Positions 1-6,232 of a stretch of 6,232 bases of DNA are shown one piece after another. This DNA is from Chloroflexota bacterium (GTDB lineage Bacteria; Chloroflexota; Anaerolineae; Anaerolineales; UBA11657). A program made the translations under genes and the position numbers. Every line of letters begins with the position of its first letter. Position 1 is the first letter of the stretch. The notes under the pieces are model-generated. The model made no database searches, was not told where the DNA came from, and saw nothing but the letters and a program-made list of their open reading frames with translations. Location: contig QWRL01000141.1 in assembly GCA_003670425.1 (NCBI GenBank), positions 1 through 6,232 on the forward strand, given 5' to 3'.

Positions 1-174
1 ATCGTTGCGTTCTGGCGCCACCTTGGGCCCACTCAAGTGAGCGGGCAGATGTTCGCCATAATTGTTTTTGCCGTGGCGGCGGCTGAAGCTGCCGTTGGGC
101 TTGCGCTCATTATCTCAATTTACCGGCGCCGCGGCACGGTGGTTGTTGAAGATGTGCGCCTGCTGAAGTGGTAA
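1..174 (+). CDS. nuoK: NADH-quinone oxidoreductase subunit K (NuoK), C-terminal part
   Basis: This is the 3' end of nuoK, open from the first base in frame 1 and ending at TAA 172-174. The last 57 residues are present; the family is about 100 residues long, so roughly 40 N-terminal residues lie upstream of the window. NuoK is a three-helix membrane subunit of complex I that sits between NuoN and NuoJ and belongs to the MrpC-like family. The visible part begins near the end of the second helix, continues through GQMFAIIVFAVAAAEAAVGLAL (third helix) and ends in a basic tail (YRRRGTV) closing with LLKW. The glutamate in AAAEAAVGLA (codon 85-87) matches the conserved membrane Glu known as E72 in E. 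coli NuoK, which forms part of the central hydrophilic axis. The stop is followed after 4 nt by the nuoL ATG, the usual K-L order. The identification is firm; only the 5' end is missing. Confidence 0.96.
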   Translation: MVAFWRHLGPTQVSGQMFAIIVFAVAAAEAAVGLALIISIYRRRGTVVVEDVRLLKW

Positions 175-178
175 TTTG

Positions 179-2335
179 ATGGAGACAAGTGCTTTGGCAG
201 TCTGGCTGATCCCGGCCCCCCCGCTGATTTCGGCCGCGGTGATTCTGCTGTTCACCTTCCGCAGCCGCTGGCTGAGCCACACGGTTGCGCTTGGGGCAAT
301 TGGCATTTCGCTCGTGCTCGGCTGGTCGGTTGTGTTCGGCGCGCTGCGCACGCCGCATTTTGCGGAGCATCCGCTGGCGGCCAGTTTGGACTGGCTGCCC
401 ACGGGCAATACGGCATTGCGCATGGGCGTGGCGGTGGATCCGCTCACCGTGGTGATGCTCTTTTTTGTGCCGCTGGCATGTGCGCTCATTATTCTCTACA
501 GCATCGGCTATAGCAACTTTGGCAAGGCGCTGGATGCGCACGATCAGCCGGGCAGTCCGCCGCACAACGGCGTTGAGCCCATGTATGCGCGCTTCTTCGC
601 ATTCCTTTCATTGTTTGCCGGCGCGATGCTGCTGCTGGTGGTGGCGGACAATTTGCTGCTGCTTTTCTTTGGCTGGGAAATCATGGGGCTGTGCTCCTAC
701 CTGCTGATTGGGTTTTGGCACGGGCGTAATTATGCGGACCCGCACCAGACCACGCCGCGCCAGGCTGCTGTCAAAGCATTCCTCACCACGCGTTTGGCGG
801 ATGTTGTCATGCTGCTGGGCATTGTCTATCTTTATTCAGAAGCCGGTACGCTCAACTTCCGCGAAATTTTCTTCAATGCAGAGTTGATGGAGAAGCTCGT
901 GGCTACGCCGTCTTACATTAGCGGGCTGGCAGCAGCGCACATGATTGGCCTGCTGATTTTTGCCGGCACAGTTGGCAAGAGCGCGCAGTTCCCGCTGCAC
1001 ACATGGTTGCCGGATGCAATGGAAGGCCCCACGCCTGTGAGCGCCATGATCCATGCGGCCGCCATGGTCTCGGCTGGCGTCTACATGGTCATCCGTGTTT
1101 TTCCGCTGCTGGCGGCGGGTGCCGAGCACGGCAGCAGCCCGGCACTGGCGCTGATGACTGTGGTGGGTTCTTTTACGGCGCTGTTTGCTGCCACCATCGC
1201 CATTGCGCAAAACGATGTGAAGAAGGTGCTGGCATATTCCACAATCAGCCAGCTCGGTTTCATGATTACGGCCCTCGGCATCGGCGCCTACGTTGCGGCG
1301 GCGTTTCATCTGATGACGCACGCATTCTTCAAGGCGCTGCTCTTCCTGGGGTCTGGTTCCATCATTCATGGCATGGAGCATGGTGCGCATCACACGCATG
1401 AACACATTGACCCGCAAGACATGCGCAATATGGGCGGCTTGGCCGCACGCATGCCGGTTACCTACATGACATTTTTAATTGGCGGCTTGTCGCTCGCGGG
1501 CTTTCCGTTTGTAACGGCGGGCTTCTGGTCCAAGGATGAAATTCTTGCCGATGCGCTTGCGCATGGCCACACGGCCGTGCTCGTGGTGCTGCTGTTGGCT
1601 GCTTTCCTGACCGCCTTTTACACCATGCGCCAGATAGCGCTAACATTTTGGGGTGCGCCGCGCACCGAGAGTGCCGCGCATGCACACGAGAGTGCTTGGA
1701 CAATGACGCTGCCGCTTGTCATCCTGGCTTTCTTTGCGATTACCGCCGGCTACGTTGGTGTGCATCATGAGTTTCCAGTGCTTGGCCATTTGCTCGGTTC
1801 GAATCCATTCGAGCACTTTGTGATGGGCGCATTGCCGGTTGAGCGTGAAGGCTTTGCTTTCAGCTGGACGCCTGTCGTGTTGTCTGTCGTTGTTGGGTTG
1901 GGCGGGCTGCTGGCTGGCTGGCTGGTGTACGGACGGCGTCCGCTGGCTGCGGGCGCTGCGGATCCGGTTCAAGTTGTGCTTGGCCCGGTGCACACGCTGC
2001 TTGGCAATAAATATTATCTGGATGAGTTTTATCAGGCTGCCTTCGTGGTGCCGGCCAAATGGGTCTCGGCTGTGTTTGTCTCGCGCATTGTGGACCGCGG
2101 AATTATTGACGGCGCACTGCATGCGCTGGCGCGCTTGACAATGGGCATTGGCGGCGGCGCGGTGCTGTTTGAAAAATGGGGCGTGAACTACGTCCCGGAT
2201 CAGCTGGCTGATGGCGTGCAAGCCACCGGAGAAAGGTCGCGCTTTGTGCAGACCGGGCAGGTGCAGACCTATTTGCTTGGCGTGGTTGTGGCTGTGCTTG
2301 CCATGACTGCGGCGCTCTTGATAGCAGCCCGCTAG
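179..2335 (+). CDS. nuoL: NADH-quinone oxidoreductase subunit L (NuoL), with extended lateral helix
   Basis: NuoL is the distal antiporter-like proton-pumping subunit of complex I. This one has 718 residues, clearly longer than the roughly 610 of E. coli. I chose ATG 179; a TTG at 176 in the same frame would add one residue. Key residues by motif are D87 (VDPLT), E167 (GWEIMG, TM5), R205 and D208 (TTRLAD), K267 (GKSAQFPLH, TM7), H274, H292, K386 (FFKALLFL) and K452/D453 (WSKDEIL, TM12). These match E. coli D82, E144, R175, D178, K229, K342 and K399/D400, so the pumping machinery looks intact. The C-terminus has the family motif NKYYLDEFY (610-618), then the lateral helix region (about 586-697) and the final membrane helix TM16 (698-717). 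The lateral region is about 112 residues against about 80 in E. coli; the surplus lies near 656-684. Other extras are a longer loop at 112-133 and a His-rich loop at 397-409. It starts 4 nt after nuoK, with no clear Shine-Dalgarno. Confidence 0.97.
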   Translation: METSALAVWLIPAPPLISAAVILLFTFRSRWLSHTVALGAIGISLVLGWSVVFGALRTPHFAEHPLAASLDWLPTGNTALRMGVAVDPLTVVMLFFVPLACALIILYSIGYSNFGKALDAHDQPGSPPHNGVEPMYARFFAFLSLFAGAMLLLVVADNLLLLFFGWEIMGLCSYLLIGFWHGRNYADPHQTTPRQAAVKAFLTTRLADVVMLLGIVYLYSEAGTLNFREIFFNAELMEKLVATPSYISGLAAAHMIGLLIFAGTVGKSAQFPLHTWLPDAMEGPTPVSAMIHAAAMVSAGVYMVIRVFPLLAAGAEHGSSPALALMTVVGSFTALFAATIAIAQNDVKKVLAYSTISQLGFMITALGIGAYVAAAFHLMTHAFFKALLFLGSGSIIHGMEHGAHHTHEHIDPQDMRNMGGLAARMPVTYMTFLIGGLSLAGFPFVTAGFWSKDEILADALAHGHTAVLVVLLLAAFLTAFYTMRQIALTFWGAPRTESAAHAHESAWTMTLPLVILAFFAITAGYVGVHHEFPVLGHLLGSNPFEHFVMGALPVEREGFAFSWTPVVLSVVVGLGGLLAGWLVYGRRPLAAGAADPVQVVLGPVHTLLGNKYYLDEFYQAAFVVPAKWVSAVFVSRIVDRGIIDGALHALARLTMGIGGGAVLFEKWGVNYVPDQLADGVQATGERSRFVQTGQVQTYLLGVVVAVLAMTAALLIAAR

Positions 2336-2341
2336 ACTTCC

Positions 2342-3919
2342 ATGCCAAATTTTATTTACCAGAATATTCTCAGCCTGATCTTGTTTTCGCCCGTCGTGGT
2401 GATTCTGGTCTTGCTGCTAATTCCCGGCAGCATGCACAGTGCCATCCGCTGGACTGCGCTGCTGGGCAGCCTTGTGCCGCTGGCGTTCACAATTGTGCTT
2501 TGGTCTGCCTACGACCCGGCACAGCCCGGCTTTCAGTTCGAGCAGCGCGCAGAGTGGTACAGCGCCGTGCACTCATCGTTTCATGTTGGTGTTGACGGGA
2601 TCAGCATGCCCATGCTGTTGCTCACCGCGCTTCTGGTGCCGCTTGGTATTTTGGCGTCCTACAAAATTGAGGAGCGTGTGAAGGCCTTCATGGTGCTGTA
2701 TCTGGCGCTGGAAGTTGGCATGCTTGGCGTTTTTGTTTCACTTGATTTGATGCTCTTCTTTTTGTTCTATGAGGTTGGCCTTGTGCCGATGTATTTCCTG
2801 ATTAGCCTGTGGGGCAGCCCCAGCGGAGAGCGGGATCTGGGCGGCGGACGCAAGGTGCCGGCGCGCCAATACGCGTCCTTTAAATTCTTTGTCTATACGC
2901 TGGCTGGTTCGCTGGGACTGTTGATGGCAATTCAGGTAATAGCGCAAACGCTTGGCACGTTTGACCTGCCGGAGCTGATTGCGCAGTGGCCATCATTTAA
3001 TCAGGATGTGTTTGACGGCATCTCAATTGGCGCAGTCAAGACCGCAGCCTTCTGGACATTTACGATTGCATTTGCAATCAAGGTTCCGCTCTGGCCGTTT
3101 CATACCTGGCTGCCTGATGCGCATACTGAGGCGCCGACGGCCGGCTCGATGATTCTTGCGGGCGTACTCCTTAAGTTGGGCGCCTACGGATTTTTGCGCT
3201 TGGTGTTGCCATTGTTTCCGGAGCAGGCCGCAGCCGCAGCGCCGCTGCTGGCAACGCTGGCCGCGTTTTCGATTGTGCTCGGTGCAATGGCTGCCTATGG
3301 CCAGACAGATTTCAAGCGCCTCGTGGCCTACTCTTCTGTGAACCACATGGGGTTTGTGGTGCTGGGCATCGCAGTGGCTGCGTGGGCCGCGCAGGTGTCT
3401 GACCCGGCCATTCGGTTAAGTGCAACAATCGCCGCCAACGGCGCCGTGCTGCAAATGTTTAATCACGGCTTGTCGGCTGCGGCCATGTTCTTCTTGGTGG
3501 GTGTTGTGTATGAGCGCGCTCACACGCGCGACCTGAATGAACTGGGCGGCGGTATCTGGCAGCTGGCGCCAGTGTATGGCGGCATCCTCATCTTCAGCAG
3601 CATGGCGTCTTTGGGGCTGCCGGGGCTGGGCGGATTTGTTGCTGAGTTTGCGATTGTGCGTGGCGCATGGCCGGTCTTTACAGTTGCCACAGCCTTCAGC
3701 ATGTTGGGCTTGTTCTTCACGGGCGCCTACATTCTCAAGGGCGTGCAGCAGGTTTTGCATGGGCCGCGCAATGAAAAGTGGTCGCACCATGCGATGGAAA
3801 TTAGCGTGCGCGAGGTGTTGATTGTTGCGCCGCTTATGGTGTTGATGCTGCTGGCTGGCATCTGGCCGGCTTGGCTGGTGACCATGATCAACCAGACCGT
3901 AATGCGCCTCGTGGGTTAG
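2342..3919 (+). CDS. nuoM: NADH-quinone oxidoreductase subunit M, first copy (NuoM1), canonical residues
   Basis: NuoM is a 14-helix antiporter-like proton-pumping subunit in the complex I membrane arm, normally between NuoL and NuoN. This copy has 525 residues, near the family's usual 490-510. All key charged residues are present: E144 (FYEVGLVPMY, TM5), K181 (SFKFFVYTLAGS, TM6), K247 (AIKVPLWPFHTW, TM7), H254, K278 (LLKLGAYG, TM8), K325 (DFKRLVAYSS), H375 (FNHG) and E435 (GFVAEF, TM12). These correspond to E. coli NuoM E144, K234, K265 and E407. The N-terminus is a typical hydrophobic helix (ILSLILFSPVVV). A polar loop of about 20 residues between TM5 and TM6 (158-177, rich in Gly, Arg and Lys) is longer than in the second copy. 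The ATG lies 6 nt after the nuoL stop; I see no good Shine-Dalgarno, so coupling to nuoL translation is likely. I expect this copy to be a competent proton channel. Confidence 0.96.
   Translation: MPNFIYQNILSLILFSPVVVILVLLLIPGSMHSAIRWTALLGSLVPLAFTIVLWSAYDPAQPGFQFEQRAEWYSAVHSSFHVGVDGISMPMLLLTALLVPLGILASYKIEERVKAFMVLYLALEVGMLGVFVSLDLMLFFLFYEVGLVPMYFLISLWGSPSGERDLGGGRKVPARQYASFKFFVYTLAGSLGLLMAIQVIAQTLGTFDLPELIAQWPSFNQDVFDGISIGAVKTAAFWTFTIAFAIKVPLWPFHTWLPDAHTEAPTAGSMILAGVLLKLGAYGFLRLVLPLFPEQAAAAAPLLATLAAFSIVLGAMAAYGQTDFKRLVAYSSVNHMGFVVLGIAVAAWAAQVSDPAIRLSATIAANGAVLQMFNHGLSAAAMFFLVGVVYERAHTRDLNELGGGIWQLAPVYGGILIFSSMASLGLPGLGGFVAEFAIVRGAWPVFTVATAFSMLGLFFTGAYILKGVQQVLHGPRNEKWSHHAMEISVREVLIVAPLMVLMLLAGIWPAWLVTMINQTVMRLVG
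3064..3079. repeat. Inverted repeat GATTGCA-TT-TGCAATC inside the first nuoM
   Basis: Two 7-bp arms are separated by TT. The site encodes part of TM7 (I-A-F-A-I), immediately before the K247 codon. A near-identical site lies in the second nuoM at 5201-5216. Repeated Ala-Ile codons (GCA, ATT, ATC) could produce it by chance, and I assign no function. Confidence 0.35.
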
Positions 3920-3923
3920 CCAG

Positions 3924-5432
3924 ATGTCCTTTCCGCTGCTGTCTGCGATTACTTTTACTCCGGCAATTGTCGGCCTGCTGCTGCTGCTGTTCCCGGCTGA
4001 CCGCCACACGGAGATTCGCATCACGGCATTGGCCGGCGCCACACTGACGCTTTTGCTTGCCATCTGGGCGTACTTCACTTATGACATCCCGCTGGCTGGG
4101 TACCAATTTGTGGAGCGCCTTAGTTGGGTGCCGGCACTTGGCATTTCGTACTACGTGGGCGTGGACGGTCTAAGCCTGCCGATGGTGCTGCTGACCGGAA
4201 TTGTTATGTTCACCGGCGTGCTCATCTCGTGGAAAATTGATGATCGGCCGCGTGAGTTCTTTGCGTTTCTTTTCCTGCTTGCCACCGGCGTGTTTGGTGT
4301 GTTCGTCGCACTGGATCTGTTTCATCTGTTTTTCTTCTACGAGATTGCAGTCTTTCCAATGTATCTGCTGATCGCCATCTGGGGCTGGAAGGTCACGCGC
4401 GAATATGCCGCGATGAAGCTGACGCTGTATTTATTTATTGGCTCGGTGCTGGCGGTTGTTGGCGCGCTGGCGATGTACTTTGCGTCCGGCATGAACACGT
4501 TCGACATGCTTGCACTGCAAAATGCGCATTTCCCGGCGGACTTCCAGCGTTTCTGGTTCCCGTTTATTTTCTTTGGCTTCGCTGTGCTGGCGGGCATCTT
4601 CCCGTTCCACAACTGGAGCCCGGACGGGCACGTGGCCGCGCCCACCGCAGTATCGATGTTTCATGCCGGCGTACTGATGAAGCTCGGCGCGTTTGCTGCG
4701 CTGCGCGTTGGCGTGATGCTGCTGCCCGCTGGTGCGTACTACTGGATGCCATGGATTGTTTTTCTGGCGCTGATCAACATTGTCTACGGCGCCTTTGTGG
4801 CCATGATGCAGCGCGACCTTAAATACGTGATTGGCTTTTCGTCGGTTTCGCATATGGGCCTTGTGACGTTGGGCATGGCCACCCTGACGCCGCTCGGCAT
4901 TACGGGCGCCGGGTTGCAAATGTTTTCGCATGGCGCCATGACGGCGCTCTTCTTTGCTTGCGTTGGCATGATCTACGATCAGGCGCACACCCGTGACATC
5001 CCGTCGCTTGGCGGCTTCGGCACCAAGATGCCAATGGTGGCGGTGGCATTCATCATCGGCGGATTGGTGTCTATGGGCATGCCGGGCTTCTCCGGCTTTA
5101 TTGCGGAGCAGCCCATATTTATGGGTGTGTGGGCGGCTGGGCAAACTACAAGCCAATATTACTTGGGCCAACAGTACTCATGGATTGACCTCGTCGCAGT
5201 GATTGCAATTGCAATCACCGCCGCATATATTTTGCGCGCTGTGCATCAGGTGTTTTTCACCAAGCTGCCCGCGGAGTTTGAGCATCACGTGGGCGATGTG
5301 ACCATCCTGGACAAGCTGGCTTTAGCGGTGCTGGTGGGCGTCTTGCTGGCGCTTGGCTGGTTCCCAGCCTGGATGGCGCCGCTGGTTTCCAGCAGCGCGG
5401 CAAACATAATGGCGATTTTGCAGGGGGCATAA
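3924..5432 (+). CDS. nuoM: NADH-quinone oxidoreductase subunit M, second copy (NuoM2), lacking the TM7 lysine
   Basis: This is a second NuoM of 502 residues, starting 4 nt after the first. It is a full-length NuoM by motif order: VGVDGLSLPM (78-87), FFYEIAVFPMYLL with TM5 E140, AAMKLTLYLF with K165, FPFHNWSPDGHVAAPTAVSM with H229, LMKLGAF with TM8 K253, DLKYVIGFSSVSHMG with K300, MFSHGA, and GFIAEQP with TM12 E395. The departure from the family is in TM7: the lysine expected seven residues before H229 is leucine (L222, codon CTG at 4587-4589). No other Lys or Arg is seen within that helix. TM8 has H247 where the first copy has L272; NuoL has a His at that place. A polar loop of about 20 residues (402-421, with GQTTSQYY and LGQQYSW) follows TM12. 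Similarity to the first copy is confined to conserved motifs, so this is an old paralogue rather than a recent duplication. It is probably a fourth antiporter-like subunit of the arm. Whether it pumps protons is uncertain. Confidence 0.94.
   Translation: MSFPLLSAITFTPAIVGLLLLLFPADRHTEIRITALAGATLTLLLAIWAYFTYDIPLAGYQFVERLSWVPALGISYYVGVDGLSLPMVLLTGIVMFTGVLISWKIDDRPREFFAFLFLLATGVFGVFVALDLFHLFFFYEIAVFPMYLLIAIWGWKVTREYAAMKLTLYLFIGSVLAVVGALAMYFASGMNTFDMLALQNAHFPADFQRFWFPFIFFGFAVLAGIFPFHNWSPDGHVAAPTAVSMFHAGVLMKLGAFAALRVGVMLLPAGAYYWMPWIVFLALINIVYGAFVAMMQRDLKYVIGFSSVSHMGLVTLGMATLTPLGITGAGLQMFSHGAMTALFFACVGMIYDQAHTRDIPSLGGFGTKMPMVAVAFIIGGLVSMGMPGFSGFIAEQPIFMGVWAAGQTTSQYYLGQQYSWIDLVAVIAIAITAAYILRAVHQVFFTKLPAEFEHHVGDVTILDKLALAVLVGVLLALGWFPAWMAPLVSSSAANIMAILQGA
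5199..5218. repeat. Perfect 20-bp palindrome inside the second nuoM
   Basis: The sequence reads GTGATTGCAATTGCAATCAC and equals its own reverse complement over 20 bases. It encodes V426-I-A-I-A-I in a hydrophobic helix and shares the GATTGCA-NN-TGCAATC core with the site at 3064-3079. With no spacer it would make a poor RNA hairpin, so a terminator is unlikely. It could be a chance product of alternating Ile and Ala codons or a binding site for a dimeric protein; nothing else supports the latter. Confidence 0.4.
5422..5427 (+). promoter_or_regulatory. Ribosome binding site of nuoN
   Basis: AGGGGG inside the last codons of the second nuoM lies 7 nt before the nuoN ATG at 5435. It is the only convincing Shine-Dalgarno in the window. 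The starts at 179, 2342 and 3924 have at best weak purine runs, which suggests those genes rely on coupling to the gene upstream. Confidence 0.7.
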
Positions 5433-5434
5433 GT

Positions 5435-6232
5435 ATGATCGCGCCCTACATTCCGTCCGATTGGCTGGTGCTGCTGCCGGAGATTGCGCTGGTTGTTGTT
5501 GCTGTGTTGTTGGCCGTGCTGGATGTGGCTTACCCGGCGGTGCGGCGCAATGGCGAGCTTGGTATATATGCCGGCTTGGGCATCGCGGCCACGGGCGTGC
5601 TCGGAATAATTTTTGCGCAGCCCGGCGGCGACCGCACGCTCTTGTTTGGCGGAATGTTGCGCGCCGACCTGTTTGCGTTCGTGTTCCGGATGCTGGTCAT
5701 CTTTGCGGGAGCGATGACTGCGCTATTGAGCGCTGGTGTGCGCGGACTCAGCCGCCACGGCGAATACTTTGTACTTTTGATTGGTGCCTGCCTGGGCATG
5801 AACTTCATGGCGCTGTCGGCAGACATCATCATGCTTTACCTTGCGCTGGAAACAACCAGTATTGCGGGGTACGTGCTTGCCGGGTTTGCGCATGGCGATG
5901 ACGCCTCGGCCGAAGCCGGGCTCAAGTATTTCTTTTTTGGCGCGGCCACTTCCGCCTTGCTGGTGTACGGCCTCAGTTTGCTGTACGGCTTTACGGGCGA
6001 GACCGGCCTCGCCGCGATTGCAGCAGCAGTTCAGGGCGGGCAGGTTCCGCCGGCGGCACTGCTGGTAATCAACATGCTGTTATTGGCCGGCATCGGCTTC
6101 AAACTTGCGGTGGTGCCGTTCCACTTTTGGGCGCCGGATGTGTATGAGGGCGCGCCCACGCCCGTCACCGCATTTATTTCAACCGCTTCCAAGGCAGTTG
6201 GGTTTGCGGTGTTGTTTAGAATCATGAGCGTT
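5435..6232 (+). CDS. nuoN: NADH-quinone oxidoreductase subunit N (NuoN), N-terminal part
   Basis: This is the 5' part of nuoN: 266 codons run open to the end of the window. The family is usually about 480-500 residues, so roughly half is missing. NuoN is the antiporter-like proton-pumping subunit nearest to NuoK and the quinone-binding arm. Motifs in order are LYLALETTS with E139 (TM5), EAGLKYFFFGAATSALLVYGLSLLYG with K164 (TM6), GFKLAVVPFHFWAPDVYEGAPTPVTAF with K223 (TM7) and H230, and STASKAVGFA with K253 (TM8). These match E. coli NuoN E133, K158, K217, H224 and K247 with a constant offset of six, so this half looks functional. The ATG is 2 nt after the stop of the second nuoM and has a good ribosome binding site. 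Its presence shows that the gene before it is an extra nuoM and not a divergent nuoN. Confidence 0.97.
   Translation, partial: MIAPYIPSDWLVLLPEIALVVVAVLLAVLDVAYPAVRRNGELGIYAGLGIAATGVLGIIFAQPGGDRTLLFGGMLRADLFAFVFRMLVIFAGAMTALLSAGVRGLSRHGEYFVLLIGACLGMNFMALSADIIMLYLALETTSIAGYVLAGFAHGDDASAEAGLKYFFFGAATSALLVYGLSLLYGFTGETGLAAIAAAVQGGQVPPAALLVINMLLLAGIGFKLAVVPFHFWAPDVYEGAPTPVTAFISTASKAVGFAVLFRIMSV

Noticed and set aside
176..178. TTG start for nuoL
   Set aside because: The ATG directly after it is the stronger start; the TTG would add one residue only.
836..2221. Two 193-residue frames on the - strand inside nuoL (836-1417 and 1640-2221)
   Set aside because: They have the same antisense composition and are fully covered by a strongly conserved gene on the + strand.
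3416..5171. Long open frames on the - strand opposite the nuoM genes (for example 4431-5171 and 3416-4078)
   Set aside because: Their products are rich in His, Gln, Arg and Asn, as expected from reading GC-rich hydrophobic codons (GTG, CTG, GCG) backwards. One spans the junction of the two nuoM genes, and none has a recognisable domain.
5199..5218. Palindrome as a terminator
   Set aside because: It has no loop and no following T-run, and it lies well inside a coding region with nuoN downstream in the same operon.
3924..5432. Second nuoM as a divergent nuoN or as an Mrp/hydrogenase subunit
   Set aside because: A clear nuoN follows directly, and the GFIAE and LMKLG motifs are NuoM-type. The flanking nuoK-nuoL-nuoM-nuoN order is that of complex I.
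2342..5432. Tandem nuoM as an assembly error or a split gene
   Set aside because: Both copies are full length with separate starts and stops. They differ throughout, so neither duplication of reads nor a frameshift explains them.
5461..5901. A 146-residue + strand frame rich in Cys, Arg and Trp
   Set aside because: It is the wrong reading frame of nuoN, whose own frame carries all the expected motifs.

Overview
The window is a stretch of a bacterial respiratory complex I (NADH:quinone oxidoreductase, nuo) operon. All genes lie on the + strand and cover the window almost without a gap. In order they are the 3' end of nuoK (1-174), nuoL (179-2335), a first nuoM (2342-3919), a second nuoM (3924-5432) and the 5' part of nuoN (5435 to the window end). 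Spacers are 4, 6, 4 and 2 nt, so these are co-transcribed and probably translationally coupled. No stretch over 300 bases lacks a gene, and I see no promoter, terminator, tRNA, mobile element or CRISPR array.

The products form the distal proton-pumping arm. NuoL, NuoM and NuoN are homologous antiporter-like subunits with about 14 core membrane helices each, and NuoK is a small subunit next to NuoN. An ordinary complex I has one NuoM and therefore three antiporter-like subunits; this operon encodes four. NuoL's lateral helix region (HL), the strut lying along the arm, is about 25-30 residues longer than usual. That is roughly what is needed to span one more subunit. Together these match the '2M' complex I already described in the literature (an extra NuoM plus an HL insertion, proposed to pump an additional proton). 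The architecture is therefore unusual but not unknown.

The most notable detail is in the second NuoM. NuoL, the first NuoM and NuoN all carry the central TM7 lysine exactly seven residues before a conserved histidine (K267/H274, K247/H254, K223/H230). In the second NuoM that lysine is leucine (L222/H229), while the TM5 Glu, TM8 Lys and TM12 Glu remain. Its proton path must differ from the canonical one, or it may be a non-pumping spacer.

Organism: a bacterium with moderately high GC (high 50s percent by eye). The NuoL His-rich loop running into DPQDMRNMGGL and the NuoK ending in LLKW remind me of Chloroflexota (Anaerolineae-like), but this is recall and only a tentative placement.
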